Shown piece by piece: positions 46,629-54,346 of a DNA stretch of 64,000 bases. The notes below the pieces were generated by a model that saw only the letters and a list, made by a program, of their open reading frames with translations, was not told the DNA's origin and did not search any database. The DNA is taken from NCBI GenBank assembly GCA_902168105.1, contig CABHOY010000019.1, forward strand, positions 1 through 64,000, written 5' to 3'. The stretch comes from an uncultured Flavihumibacter sp. (GTDB lineage Bacteria; Bacteroidota; Bacteroidia; Chitinophagales; Chitinophagaceae). Every line of letters starts with the position of its first letter. Position 1 is the stretch's first letter. The position numbers and the translations under genes are program-made.

Positions 46629-47921
46629 ATGAAAACAAGCAAAAAAATCCTGTTAAGTACGATACTGGCAGGAGCTATTGCCCCCCAAAGCACTATCGTT
46701 AATGCGCAAACAACATCTTCTTCCGGATCTGCGTCAGTTGAAGAGATCCGGCCCTTCCAGGTACATTTTCCGCAAGCAGACCTGGACGATCTACGGCGGC
46801 GTGTGCAGGCTACAAAGTGGCCTAAACCAGAAACGGTTAGCGATGCATCACAGGGAGTACAGTTTGCTACGATGCAGAAACTCGCAGCCTATTGGGCCAA
46901 AGACTATGATTGGCGGAAAATAGAGGCTAAACTGAACGCCTTACCACAATTCACTACCAATATAGATGGAGTGGATATACATTTTATCCACGTCCGTTCA
47001 AAACATAAGAACGCCCTATCCGTCATCATCACACATGGCTGGCCTGGTTCGATCATCGAACAGCTAAAGGTTATCGGACCGCTGACCGATCCAACTGCCT
47101 ACGGTGGAAAGGCTGAAGACGCTTTCGATGTTGTTATACCCTCACTTCCCGGCCACGGTTTTTCAGGCAAGCCAACAGCCACAGGCTGGGAACCTGTCCA
47201 CATTGCCAAAGCATGGATAGAACTGATGAAACGGCTAGGGTATAAAAAATATGTAGCGCAAGGCGGAGACTGGGGTAATGCTGTCTCGGAAACAATGGCA
47301 TTGATAGCTCCTCCTGAACTGTTGGGTATTCATACCAACATGCCTGCAACAGTCCCGGCAGCTATCACAAAAGCGCTATCATCCGGAGTAATGCCATCTG
47401 ACCTTTCTGCCGATGAAAAGAACGCGTATCAACAACTGGACTACTTCTTTAAAAAGGGTATCGCCTATGCACAGGAGATGGGTCTTCGTCCGCAAACACT
47501 TTATGGAATTGACGATTCCCCTATCGGACTGGCTGCCTGGATGCTCGATCACGATATTCGCAGTTATGAGCTCATTGCACGGGTTTTCGATGGAAAGGAA
47601 GAAGGACTTACCCGCGATGATATTCTGGACAATGTTACCCTGTATTGGCTAACAAATACTGCTATCTCTTCAGCCCGTCTCTATTGGGAAACTTTTCAGA
47701 TCGCGAAGGGTGGTTTCTTTGATCCGAGGAATGTCGCTATACCGGTTGCCGTAAGCGTCTTCCCCGATGAAATATATGCAGCCCCGGAAAACTGGACGAA
47801 GCAGGCATACCCAAAACTTATTTATTTTAATAAAGTGGCTAAAGGTGGACACTTCGCCGCCTGGGAACAACCTAAAGCATTTAGTGAAGAGTTAAGGGCA
47901 GCATTTAAATCATTACGCTGA
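46629..47921 (+). CDS. Exported EHN-type epoxide hydrolase
   Basis: A 430-residue alpha/beta hydrolase with signal peptide MKTSKKILLSTILAGAIAPQ. The N-terminal epoxide-hydrolase domain (EHN) runs from about residue 35 (IRPFQVHFPQADLDDLRRRV, then PQFTTNIDGVDIHFIHVRS). The core has the HGWPGS oxyanion motif, the nucleophile Asp in AQGGDWGN, and the His of KGGHFAAWEQP. This matches microsomal-type (EphX1-like) epoxide hydrolases, which turn epoxides into diols. A signal peptide is less usual, so it may act in the periplasm. It is monocistronic. Confidence 0.88.
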   Translation: MKTSKKILLSTILAGAIAPQSTIVNAQTTSSSGSASVEEIRPFQVHFPQADLDDLRRRVQATKWPKPETVSDASQGVQFATMQKLAAYWAKDYDWRKIEAKLNALPQFTTNIDGVDIHFIHVRSKHKNALSVIITHGWPGSIIEQLKVIGPLTDPTAYGGKAEDAFDVVIPSLPGHGFSGKPTATGWEPVHIAKAWIELMKRLGYKKYVAQGGDWGNAVSETMALIAPPELLGIHTNMPATVPAAITKALSSGVMPSDLSADEKNAYQQLDYFFKKGIAYAQEMGLRPQTLYGIDDSPIGLAAWMLDHDIRSYELIARVFDGKEEGLTRDDILDNVTLYWLTNTAISSARLYWETFQIAKGGFFDPRNVAIPVAVSVFPDEIYAAPENWTKQAYPKLIYFNKVAKGGHFAAWEQPKAFSEELRAAFKSLR

Positions 47922-48427
47922 TAAAAATATTGAACGACTACGTTAATATCTTGAAAGATTGAACGGAATTAGATTTTTATCTGGTTTCTTGATTTTATGT
48001 ATCAATGCCCCTGCCATATTCTTCGGATGTTAGCTTTTAGAAGCTGAACGGTGTACTTTTAAATCTCTCTAATCCATCCACGGTGGAAGGGCTAATACTC
48101 CCCCTTCGACTTAATGATTTGAATATAATCAGATCATTTCATAAGCACTATTGTCAAAATAGCTGAATCGATAGGTAGCATTAATTTTGATTCATTCATT
48201 TTTCTTTAAAGAGATTGGTCTATTCATTCTATTCATATTTTCTGGGAATATGTTTTAATAACTTATTCAAATTAATTTTTGAATCTAAAGTTACCGATAG
48301 GTATAAAAATGTAATTATTAGGCATTATCTGCTTATGATAGCCCTAATAATTATTTCCTGATCTTAATATCAGACTAGATCAAAATGAGGTTGAGTCTTT
48401 TATTCAATCCATTAAAAATATGAAGAA
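47922..48427. other. AT-rich intergenic stretch of about 500 bases
   Basis: GC drops visibly from about 48120. I see no coding frame, RNA gene or repeat here. It marks the left border of a patchy AT-rich accessory stretch that runs to about 52900. Confidence 0.4.
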
Positions 48428-48766
48428 ATGGATACTAACGCATCTATAAGAGGATTAAGTAAAAAATTGAATGAACTCTTCTGTTCCGAAAATAAAAAAA
48501 GTATAAAATATTCTCAAGTCTGGTTATCAGATGTTGATTTTGGTGGATTATATCACTGCGAAAAATTCATTGTTAACGTAAAAGTAGCGCATGAGATAGA
48601 TTCTCGCAGTGATGAAATTAATTATATAGCGACTATGTTATTCGCTGCAATGACAAAAGAGGAGATGTCATTTCTTTGGAGAGCTAATGTGTATAATTCA
48701 TTTGAAGCTATTCATTGTGAAAGCGATGAACTTCTGGTGTATAGACTTGAGGATGCATGTCCATAA
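48428..48766 (+). CDS. Small AT-rich orphan protein
   Basis: A 112-residue protein (MDTNASIRGLSKKLNELFCS, then KYSQVWLSDVDFGGLYHCEK). It is soluble and mixed alpha/beta. The codon use is much more AT-rich than that of neighbouring genes, which suggests transfer. Size, charge and isolation resemble orphan immunity proteins of polymorphic toxin systems, but no toxin gene is adjacent. The family is not recognised. Confidence 0.5.
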   Translation: MDTNASIRGLSKKLNELFCSENKKSIKYSQVWLSDVDFGGLYHCEKFIVNVKVAHEIDSRSDEINYIATMLFAAMTKEEMSFLWRANVYNSFEAIHCESDELLVYRLEDACP

Positions 48767-48831
48767 TGGAGGGTGTTAAGATAACTGTGTAAACTGTTTA
48801 TCCTGATCATAGGTGCAAGTTCATTGCAGTA

Positions 48832-50097
48832 TCACTTTCTAAACGGCAATTGTATGGCATCACCATACTGCCTGCTGATCTTCCTCGTCAAGATCCAGTC
48901 TCGCAACAGCCTGAAATATCCCTCGGAATATTTCCCCAGCAGCTCTTTCCCATTTATTTCAATCATACCATGATCTGCATTGGGGAATATGACCAGATCA
49001 AGATGTGATCCCTCTGCCTGCAATTGCTTCAGTCGCGCGATAGTTTCGGTATTCGGAGCCTCGGTATCTTTACCGGCAATCACCCATAACATAGGATTGT
49101 TCACCTTTCTTAGTGCAGGCATCGCATCGTACTCCAGGTCAATGTCGAAATTAAACATTGCTTTATACAGTGATAATTGCGTTTCAGTAGCATTAGCCAC
49201 TAAACCGGTGTAATCTCCGTTGAGCGTCTTATACCATTCCTCGTTCCCATATTTGCTTTTCAGGACAGCAAGCTCCGGCAATCCCTCTCGAAATTTACTT
49301 TTCACTATACGATCTGTAACAGCAGCTACCTCCAATGCCTGGTGCAGGGAAGTGGTATCTGGCAGTCCGTTGATCATCTCCTGCCTGTTCTCTTCCTGCG
49401 GACTGATAGCCAATCCGTAACTCGATATAACAAAATCTACTTTGGTGAGCGATGCTGTGAGCGGTACTACCCATCCTCCCTGGCTTTCCCCCATTACGCC
49501 GAGAGGGATCTTCTTTACTTCAGATTGTTCTTTAACTTTTTCGACCGCAGCAGCCATGTCTTTCGCCATCGTTACGAAGTCTGCCGTATACTTGCCTGCC
49601 GATCTTCCCGTTCCTCTCTTATCAAACACAAAAACGGCAATGTTATCTAAGGTCAACAAATATTGAAGATAGTTATTCGCAACAGCAGATTCCTGTCCGG
49701 AGCCAAATTGCAGCACCACTACAGCCTTTGGAGATCCCTTAAGCGGCAGAAATAACTCGCCATAAAGGCTATCTCCGAAAGTAAGCGGGATGTTCCTGAG
49801 AGGCGTCTTCCTGCCATGCAGCACTTTTCGATTCTCACTGAATGAAATATCGTCCCCGTTAAACCATACAAAAATATTCGGATTTTCCTTTTTCGCCCAA
49901 CCCGGAGCAGATATAAAAGAACTGTCCTTCTGCCGGTATAATCTGCCGGATGTACCGTCTGTCTTTCTATATCTGAAATCGGGTTTGTATGAAGGCGTGA
50001 TGATCAGTTTACTGCTATCGTCCATGGTGTACAACCCGGTCTGACCATACATTGTCAGATTGGTGAAAAGGGCAAAAACAAGTATCCAGTTTTTCAT
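48832..50097 (-). CDS. Exported alpha/beta hydrolase (S33/serine aminopeptidase type)
   Basis: From the ATG at 50095-50097 the protein has 421 residues and begins with signal peptide MKNWILVFALFTNLTMYGQ; a longer frame to 50142 is unlikely. An N-terminal beta region of about 120 residues precedes the hydrolase core. The core has VVVLQFGSGQESAV as the oxyanion region, GVMGESQGGW with the nucleophile Ser, AGKDTEAP with the likely Asp, and NADHGMIE with the His. Related proteins are annotated as esterases or peptidases; the substrate is unknown. Confidence 0.8.
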   Translation of the reverse strand: MKNWILVFALFTNLTMYGQTGLYTMDDSSKLIITPSYKPDFRYRKTDGTSGRLYRQKDSSFISAPGWAKKENPNIFVWFNGDDISFSENRKVLHGRKTPLRNIPLTFGDSLYGELFLPLKGSPKAVVVLQFGSGQESAVANNYLQYLLTLDNIAVFVFDKRGTGRSAGKYTADFVTMAKDMAAAVEKVKEQSEVKKIPLGVMGESQGGWVVPLTASLTKVDFVISSYGLAISPQEENRQEMINGLPDTTSLHQALEVAAVTDRIVKSKFREGLPELAVLKSKYGNEEWYKTLNGDYTGLVANATETQLSLYKAMFNFDIDLEYDAMPALRKVNNPMLWVIAGKDTEAPNTETIARLKQLQAEGSHLDLVIFPNADHGMIEINGKELLGKYSEGYFRLLRDWILTRKISRQYGDAIQLPFRK

Positions 50098-50192
50098 ACG
50101 ACGGGGGCTTTGTTTAAATTTAAACAATAATCTCCTATCCATTCTTAGTACAACGCTACATTCTGTATCGCTCAGTTAGAATACTTACCGGC

Positions 50193-50756
50193 TCAGATCA
50201 GCTTCTCTGCGTGGTCGACATTACCAGGAAAATCGGTCGCCGTGATCAGTATACGGGTTCCTTTCGTCATTAAATTAGGGACGGTAGTTGTATACGTCCA
50301 GTAAGATTTACCGCCACCGGGTACAGCCTCTCCCTGCTCCAGTACATCTCCTGTTGCTGACAGAATTTTCACCTCCACAACTTTAACGCGGACCACATTT
50401 TTGACAGCGATCATGATAACATCACCAATATCGCCTTTATACTTTTCTGTATTGATGAGAACAATATTAGGAGGCCTTGCAGCATCCTTGACAGCGACGT
50501 TGTAAGCAGTCTGTCCACCTTCTGCAGCTGCGGCATACATCAGTTTCATTATAGGATCAGCTATCGCCTCCTTCCCATACAATGAGGCGTCTTCAAACTT
50601 ATCCCTCGCAACTAATTGCCGCTCTGTTGGTGGCATCGTGTCCGCACCACGCTTAGCGCATACCACCGTTTTCCCTTTTCTGACCTTAAGGGTCATCTGA
50701 TTAGCGATAGTGCCGGATACACCATCTATGAATATATTTTGTTTTACATAAGCCAT
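50193..50756 (-). CDS. Conserved hypothetical protein (related layout to the 3978 gene)
   Basis: From the ATG at 50754-50756 the protein has 187 residues and starts MAYVKQNIFIDGVSGTIANQ. The next part, KVRKGKTVVCAKRGADTMPP and then TERQLVARDKFEDASLYGKE, has the same plan as the MARQ-type protein at 3978: a short Gly-rich hairpin, then an Arg/Thr-rich segment and a helix with F-x-x-A-S. The C-terminal half is a beta domain (VVEVKILSATGDVLEQGEAV). The function is unknown and there is no signal peptide. Confidence 0.6.
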   Translation of the reverse strand: MAYVKQNIFIDGVSGTIANQMTLKVRKGKTVVCAKRGADTMPPTERQLVARDKFEDASLYGKEAIADPIMKLMYAAAAEGGQTAYNVAVKDAARPPNIVLINTEKYKGDIGDVIMIAVKNVVRVKVVEVKILSATGDVLEQGEAVPGGGKSYWTYTTTVPNLMTKGTRILITATDFPGNVDHAEKLI

Positions 50757-51010
50757 ATTTTTAGTTTTTAAAGATTTTAAAATAAGGTTACCAAGCGCAC
50801 GCACTTGACATACAGAAGACGCTTCTCTTCTGTCGCAATTGATGCAACTATAAGTGATAAAAAAAAGTTTAGATTTGTTCCTTTCGAAAATGCCTGGGGC
50901 GCATAGGCAATTCTAACCTTGCTATTATACTCTTACAAAGATACGAAAAGCGGCCTTAAAAAGATTGCACCAGTTTCAATATTCTCCCGAAAAAGCTTCC
51001 ATAATAAATT

Positions 51011-51108
51011 GATTATACAAGGTTTATACAAGGCTTAACTTACGTTCATCTTACGTCTTTGAACGTAAGATGAACGTAAGTTAAGCCTTGTATAAACCTT
51101 GTATAATC
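51011..51108. repeat. Perfect 46-bp inverted repeat (long hairpin)
   Basis: The arms at 51011-51056 and 51063-51108 are exact reverse complements, with a six-base loop (CTTTGA). Each arm contains two copies of TTATACAAGG (11 bases apart) and two copies of CTTACGT-like sequence. It lies in a 390-base gap between genes, beside an integrase remnant. It is far longer than a normal terminator. Confidence 0.95.
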
Positions 51109-51128
51109 CTGTTTTAATGGGAATATAA

Positions 51129-51314
51129 TTGAATTCAAATGAGCTTCATTTCGGATTAAAATTGCGTAAAACCCGCAAAGATAAGAGCAAGAATTGCAAA
51201 GAGGATAACTACATAGTTAATTATCGTGTCGTTGTCTTCCAAATGCGGTCAATAAAAAAAATCCCGCTCAAAGAATCTAACATGCATCACAACCGCGCGA
51301 ACAACGAAGTATAA
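51129..51314 (+). pseudogene. Possible N-terminal remnant of a tyrosine recombinase
   Basis: A 61-codon frame containing LHFGLKLRKTRKDKSKN, then YIVNYRVVVFQMRSIKKIPL. The pattern (hydrophobic-x-Leu-Arg-Lys-Thr-Arg-Lys-Asp, then Tyr-Arg-hydrophobic strand and Lys-Lys-Ile-Pro-Leu) resembles the arm-binding start of Bacteroidota phage-type integrases. The core and catalytic domain are absent, so it would be a decayed fragment. Low confidence. Confidence 0.35.
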
Positions 51315-51546
51315 TGAAATATATCATCGGCGGCATATTTTATACTCATTAAACCTCTCCGCTGTTGCTTCTGGGAACCGGACAATAGTAAGCAACAATC
51401 AGCTTACGCATTGCATAATAATGTGCCTGTTATGTTAAAACTTCAAATTACTTAACCAATTAAGCAAATTTATATACAAATAATAATCAACTACTTAATC
51501 AATACATTTTGATTAAATGAAGGATTTAAAGTAAATTACATTTTAT

Positions 51547-52081
51547 ATGATTGCATTTTTTCAAAAAATAACAGATGTATTAAGAGAATCAAATACTCCA
51601 TATATGCTCTCTGGTAGTGTTGCAATGAGTATATACATCGTACCAAGAGCGACAAGAGATTTTGACTTCATAATTCATCTCGAAGAAAAAAACATCGATC
51701 GCTTTATTCAGCATTTTCAAGAAGGCTATTATTGCGACAAAGATGTAATACAAGATGCAATTAGAAATCAAAGTATGTTCAAATATCATTGATCATGCAT
51801 CCGGCTTTAAAGCTGATTTCGTGATTTTAAAGAACGAAGCTTTTCGGCAAGAAGAGTTTAATAGAAGAAAAGAAGTAGATTTTTTAGATATGCCAATTTA
51901 TGTGGTGTCTCCTGAAGATTTACTTATTTCAAAGCTCATTTGGATACAGGATTTTCAATCACCACAGCAGATGGACGATATCAAAAATCTTACCGCTATT
52001 GAACAACTAGATTGGCCATATATTAACCAGTGGGTTAAAAAAATCAAATTGAAATCCTTTAACTTATTAGGGCATGAATGA
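51547..52081 (+). pseudogene. Frameshifted nucleotidyltransferase (AbiEii/DUF6036-like)
   Basis: Two overlapping frames form one protein. The first (51547-51792) has MLSGSVAMSIYIVPRATRDF followed by DFIIHLEEKNID, with the pol-beta-type nucleotidyltransferase motif GS-x-DxD. It stops after QSMFKYH. The second frame, from about 51782, continues NIIDHASGFKADFVILKNEA with the third Asp in KADFVI, then DLLISKLIWIQDFQSPQQMD. One extra A in the AAA at 51781-51783 explains the break. The restored protein is about 178 residues. Such proteins act as toxins or nucleotidyl-modifying enzymes. It may be a true mutation or a sequence error. Confidence 0.8.
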
Positions 52082-52262
52082 CACACCTCAACATATAAAA
52101 GAGCTGCAATTAAAAATATGGCTCTCAAAATCCCCCGGAGATAGACTCAAACAGTTTATGGAGGATAATGCTTCGCTTTTTTTGTTTTGGAACACGGTAC
52201 AAAAATCGAACAACAAACAGTCCGAAAAAATCGATGCCAAATCATTTAATTTATTGCAATAA
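52074..52262 (+). CDS. Small partner protein of the nucleotidyltransferase
   Basis: A 62-residue protein (MNDTPQHIKELQLKIWLSKS, then GDRLKQFMEDNASLFLF). The ATG at 52074 overlaps the end of the upstream gene by eight bases, which suggests translational coupling. Small helical proteins of this kind, often with a Lys-Ser-x-x-Asp/Glu-Arg stretch, follow related nucleotidyltransferase genes in Bacteroidota. It may be the antitoxin-like or regulatory partner; this is inference. Confidence 0.6.
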   Translation: MNDTPQHIKELQLKIWLSKSPGDRLKQFMEDNASLFLFWNTVQKSNNKQSEKIDAKSFNLLQ

Positions 52263-52511
52263 GCTTTATATATCTATACTAAGAAAGAACTAATATAGCC
52301 AATTATCCGCCGTGCTATTTATAATTGATTTATCTTAACTTCAGCCTGAATTGTAATTCGTTTAGCCTTTCGAATAAACTCAATCCCTGGTTTAAAGAAT
52401 ATCTCATTTGAACGGCCCTATTGTACCTTAGGATAACTTTTATAACGCACCCTACTTTTAACTATCTCTTATATATTTTGTTTTACCAACAAATAATCTC
52501 CAAAAAAAAAC

Positions 52512-52907
52512 ATGAAAACCTGGACGAACGAACCAGCCAAACAAGAAGCTGAAGCATTAATCACTGAATATTTCCAACTTTTACAAAATGGAAAATTAGA
52601 TGAAGCCACTGAATTGATCAGTAGTAAATACGATGATTGGTTAGATTCCCTTTTTGTAGTTTGGGAAGATCACTACCTGATCCATGAAATACCAAAAGAT
52701 TCCTCTTTTGAAGGTAAGGAATGGCTGAATGACCTGGCCTGGTTAAAAGACCTGACTATTAAGCCGGAAATGGAATGGATCAACGATAGTTATGTATGGG
52801 CTGATTTTATTTACCGGGGCGAACCATCCGGCTATGTCGGTGAGTTTTGTATCAAAAAAATTGATGAGGGATACACTGTACAACGTGTGATCTTCAAAAT
52901 GGCATAA
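52512..52907 (+). CDS. Small NTF2-like hypothetical protein
   Basis: A 131-residue protein. It opens with helices (EAEALITEYFQLLQNGKLDE, then ELISSKYDDWLDSLFVVW) and ends with strands (WADFIYRGEPSGYVGEFCIK). This order is like an NTF2/SnoaL-type cone fold. It is acidic and rich in Trp. No signal peptide is present. It may be an immunity or accessory protein; the family is not recognised. It lies at the right edge of the AT-rich stretch. Confidence 0.55.
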   Translation: MKTWTNEPAKQEAEALITEYFQLLQNGKLDEATELISSKYDDWLDSLFVVWEDHYLIHEIPKDSSFEGKEWLNDLAWLKDLTIKPEMEWINDSYVWADFIYRGEPSGYVGEFCIKKIDEGYTVQRVIFKMA

Positions 52908-52971
52908 TTATTCAAAAGCTGTTCTCCGGCTTTTGTGTAATAACAGAAGTTGGAGAACACGCTATCGCAGT

Positions 52972-53544
52972 TCACTGCTGCTTTTGAAAAACCCGTATCA
53001 CTTTCACAAATCGTCCCATATAATAAGGGTTAAGCGTTGTTTCAGTTACCCCGTTTGCTTTTCCAGACGTAGAATGAATGAAGACGACACTATCACCTGA
53101 TTGCGTGATAATTCCCATATGCCCTACCGTTCTGATGGTACTGTCTGTTCCTGTAAAAAGGATGAGATCCCCTGGTGTTGCATCCGCAAGATTGACTTCC
53201 TGGCCTTCGTTAGTGAAAGCGACGGAAGTACGGGGCACTTCTATCTTGAAATGATTAAAAACATAGGTGATAAACCCGGAGCAGTCAAATCCTTTTTTGG
53301 GATCAGTAGAGCTATATTTATACTTGATACCTTTCAGCGTTTTGGAGAATGTGATCACCTCTCCCGGAGTAATGCTACCAGTTTTGATATTGGATTCGCT
53401 AACTGTGATGGTAGTATCAACTGCTTCGACAAGTGAATCATCCATAAGTATTACCGGTTGTTCCGGTTCTGATGGCTTATCTGGTACATCCGCACAGGAT
53501 AGCAATAGGGGCAGCAGGATTTTCAGGATAGATATCTTACACAT
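52972..53544 (-). CDS. NlpC/P60 (C40) cell-wall hydrolase lipoprotein
   Basis: From the ATG at 53542-53544 the protein is 190 residues with lipoprotein signal MCKISILKILLPLLLSC. The C40 peptidase domain has GIKYKYSSTDPKKGFDCSGF, with the catalytic Cys in DCSG, then GHMGII with the catalytic His and FIHSTSG with the third polar residue. These enzymes cut the D-Glu to mDAP bond in peptidoglycan stems. It should act in the periplasm anchored to a membrane. A longer frame to 53574 adds 10 residues before the signal. Confidence 0.88.
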   Translation of the reverse strand: MCKISILKILLPLLLSCADVPDKPSEPEQPVILMDDSLVEAVDTTITVSESNIKTGSITPGEVITFSKTLKGIKYKYSSTDPKKGFDCSGFITYVFNHFKIEVPRTSVAFTNEGQEVNLADATPGDLILFTGTDSTIRTVGHMGIITQSGDSVVFIHSTSGKANGVTETTLNPYYMGRFVKVIRVFQKQQ

Positions 53545-53615
53545 ACTCAAATATAACAAATTTACAGCATACAATATAGCTCAAGCCGCTTGCGGTGATT
53601 CGCCCGTTTGCTTTA

Positions 53616-54173
53616 CTATTTGGCGTCAATCTTATGAGGATGTTCGATACCAAAAATGCCTTTATCAAACAGTACCGTAACCAGTCCTTTGGGGAGAACA
53701 CCTTGCTGACGAATATTTTTAATTAAAACTTCATCTTCAGAATATTCGTTTGAAACAGGGTCAAAGACAAGCATATGTTTTATACCGGCGGAATCATCAG
53801 AAAATTTAACGACATACTGTTTCTCAATATCCCTGTCCGTTGTAACCAACCTGTTCACAAACAGGATACCGCTTAACGCCAGTCGTTCAAATATAAACGT
53901 TATCATGACAAGAAAAATCAACGAAGTAAAGGCGCCGAAAAGTGCATCTTTCAATGGCTTTACATTGATAATTCTCAGCACAGCGATGATAAGAAACAAT
54001 AGAATACAAAATCCCAAAAGCCCTGGCTGCAAAATGTGGCGTTCGAAATGTTTCACCGTATCTCTGAGATAATAAGTTTCCTGACTGGGTATAAAAAAGA
54101 TCGACAATAACAGTAGTACGACACAGGTAATAATACGACCACTATATTTCAAAAAAAATGATCTGATTTTCAT
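53616..54173 (-). CDS. Hypothetical membrane protein
   Basis: From the ATG at 54171-54173 the protein is 185 residues (MKIRSFFLKYSGRIITCVVL). It has three hydrophobic segments: near residues 13-30, 50-69 (LGFCILLFLIIAVLRIINV) and 77-101 (LFGAFTSLIFLVMITFIFER). A soluble C-terminal part follows (RDIEKQYVVKFSDDSAGIKH). The family is not recognised. It lies 71 bases upstream of the NlpC/P60 gene on the same strand and may share its transcript. Confidence 0.6.
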   Translation of the reverse strand: MKIRSFFLKYSGRIITCVVLLLLSIFFIPSQETYYLRDTVKHFERHILQPGLLGFCILLFLIIAVLRIINVKPLKDALFGAFTSLIFLVMITFIFERLALSGILFVNRLVTTDRDIEKQYVVKFSDDSAGIKHMLVFDPVSNEYSEDEVLIKNIRQQGVLPKGLVTVLFDKGIFGIEHPHKIDAK

Positions 54174-54346
54174 AGATACAAGGCTCAATATCACCTAAAT
54201 TTAGCACATAAATGATTTTACAAATCTAAGGGCATCTATCTCCATCCAAAAAAAATATTCATTTGTACATTTTTTTTGCCCTATCTTAATCAGTCGCAGA
54301 CGTATCTTTAAAAACGTGTGTATAATTGACAATCATGCTTCCTCAT

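Noticed and set aside
51011..51108. Reading the long palindrome as an ordinary terminator
   Set aside because: No U-tract, arms of 46 bp with internal repeats, and a distance of about 250 bp to 390 bp from the genes it could serve.
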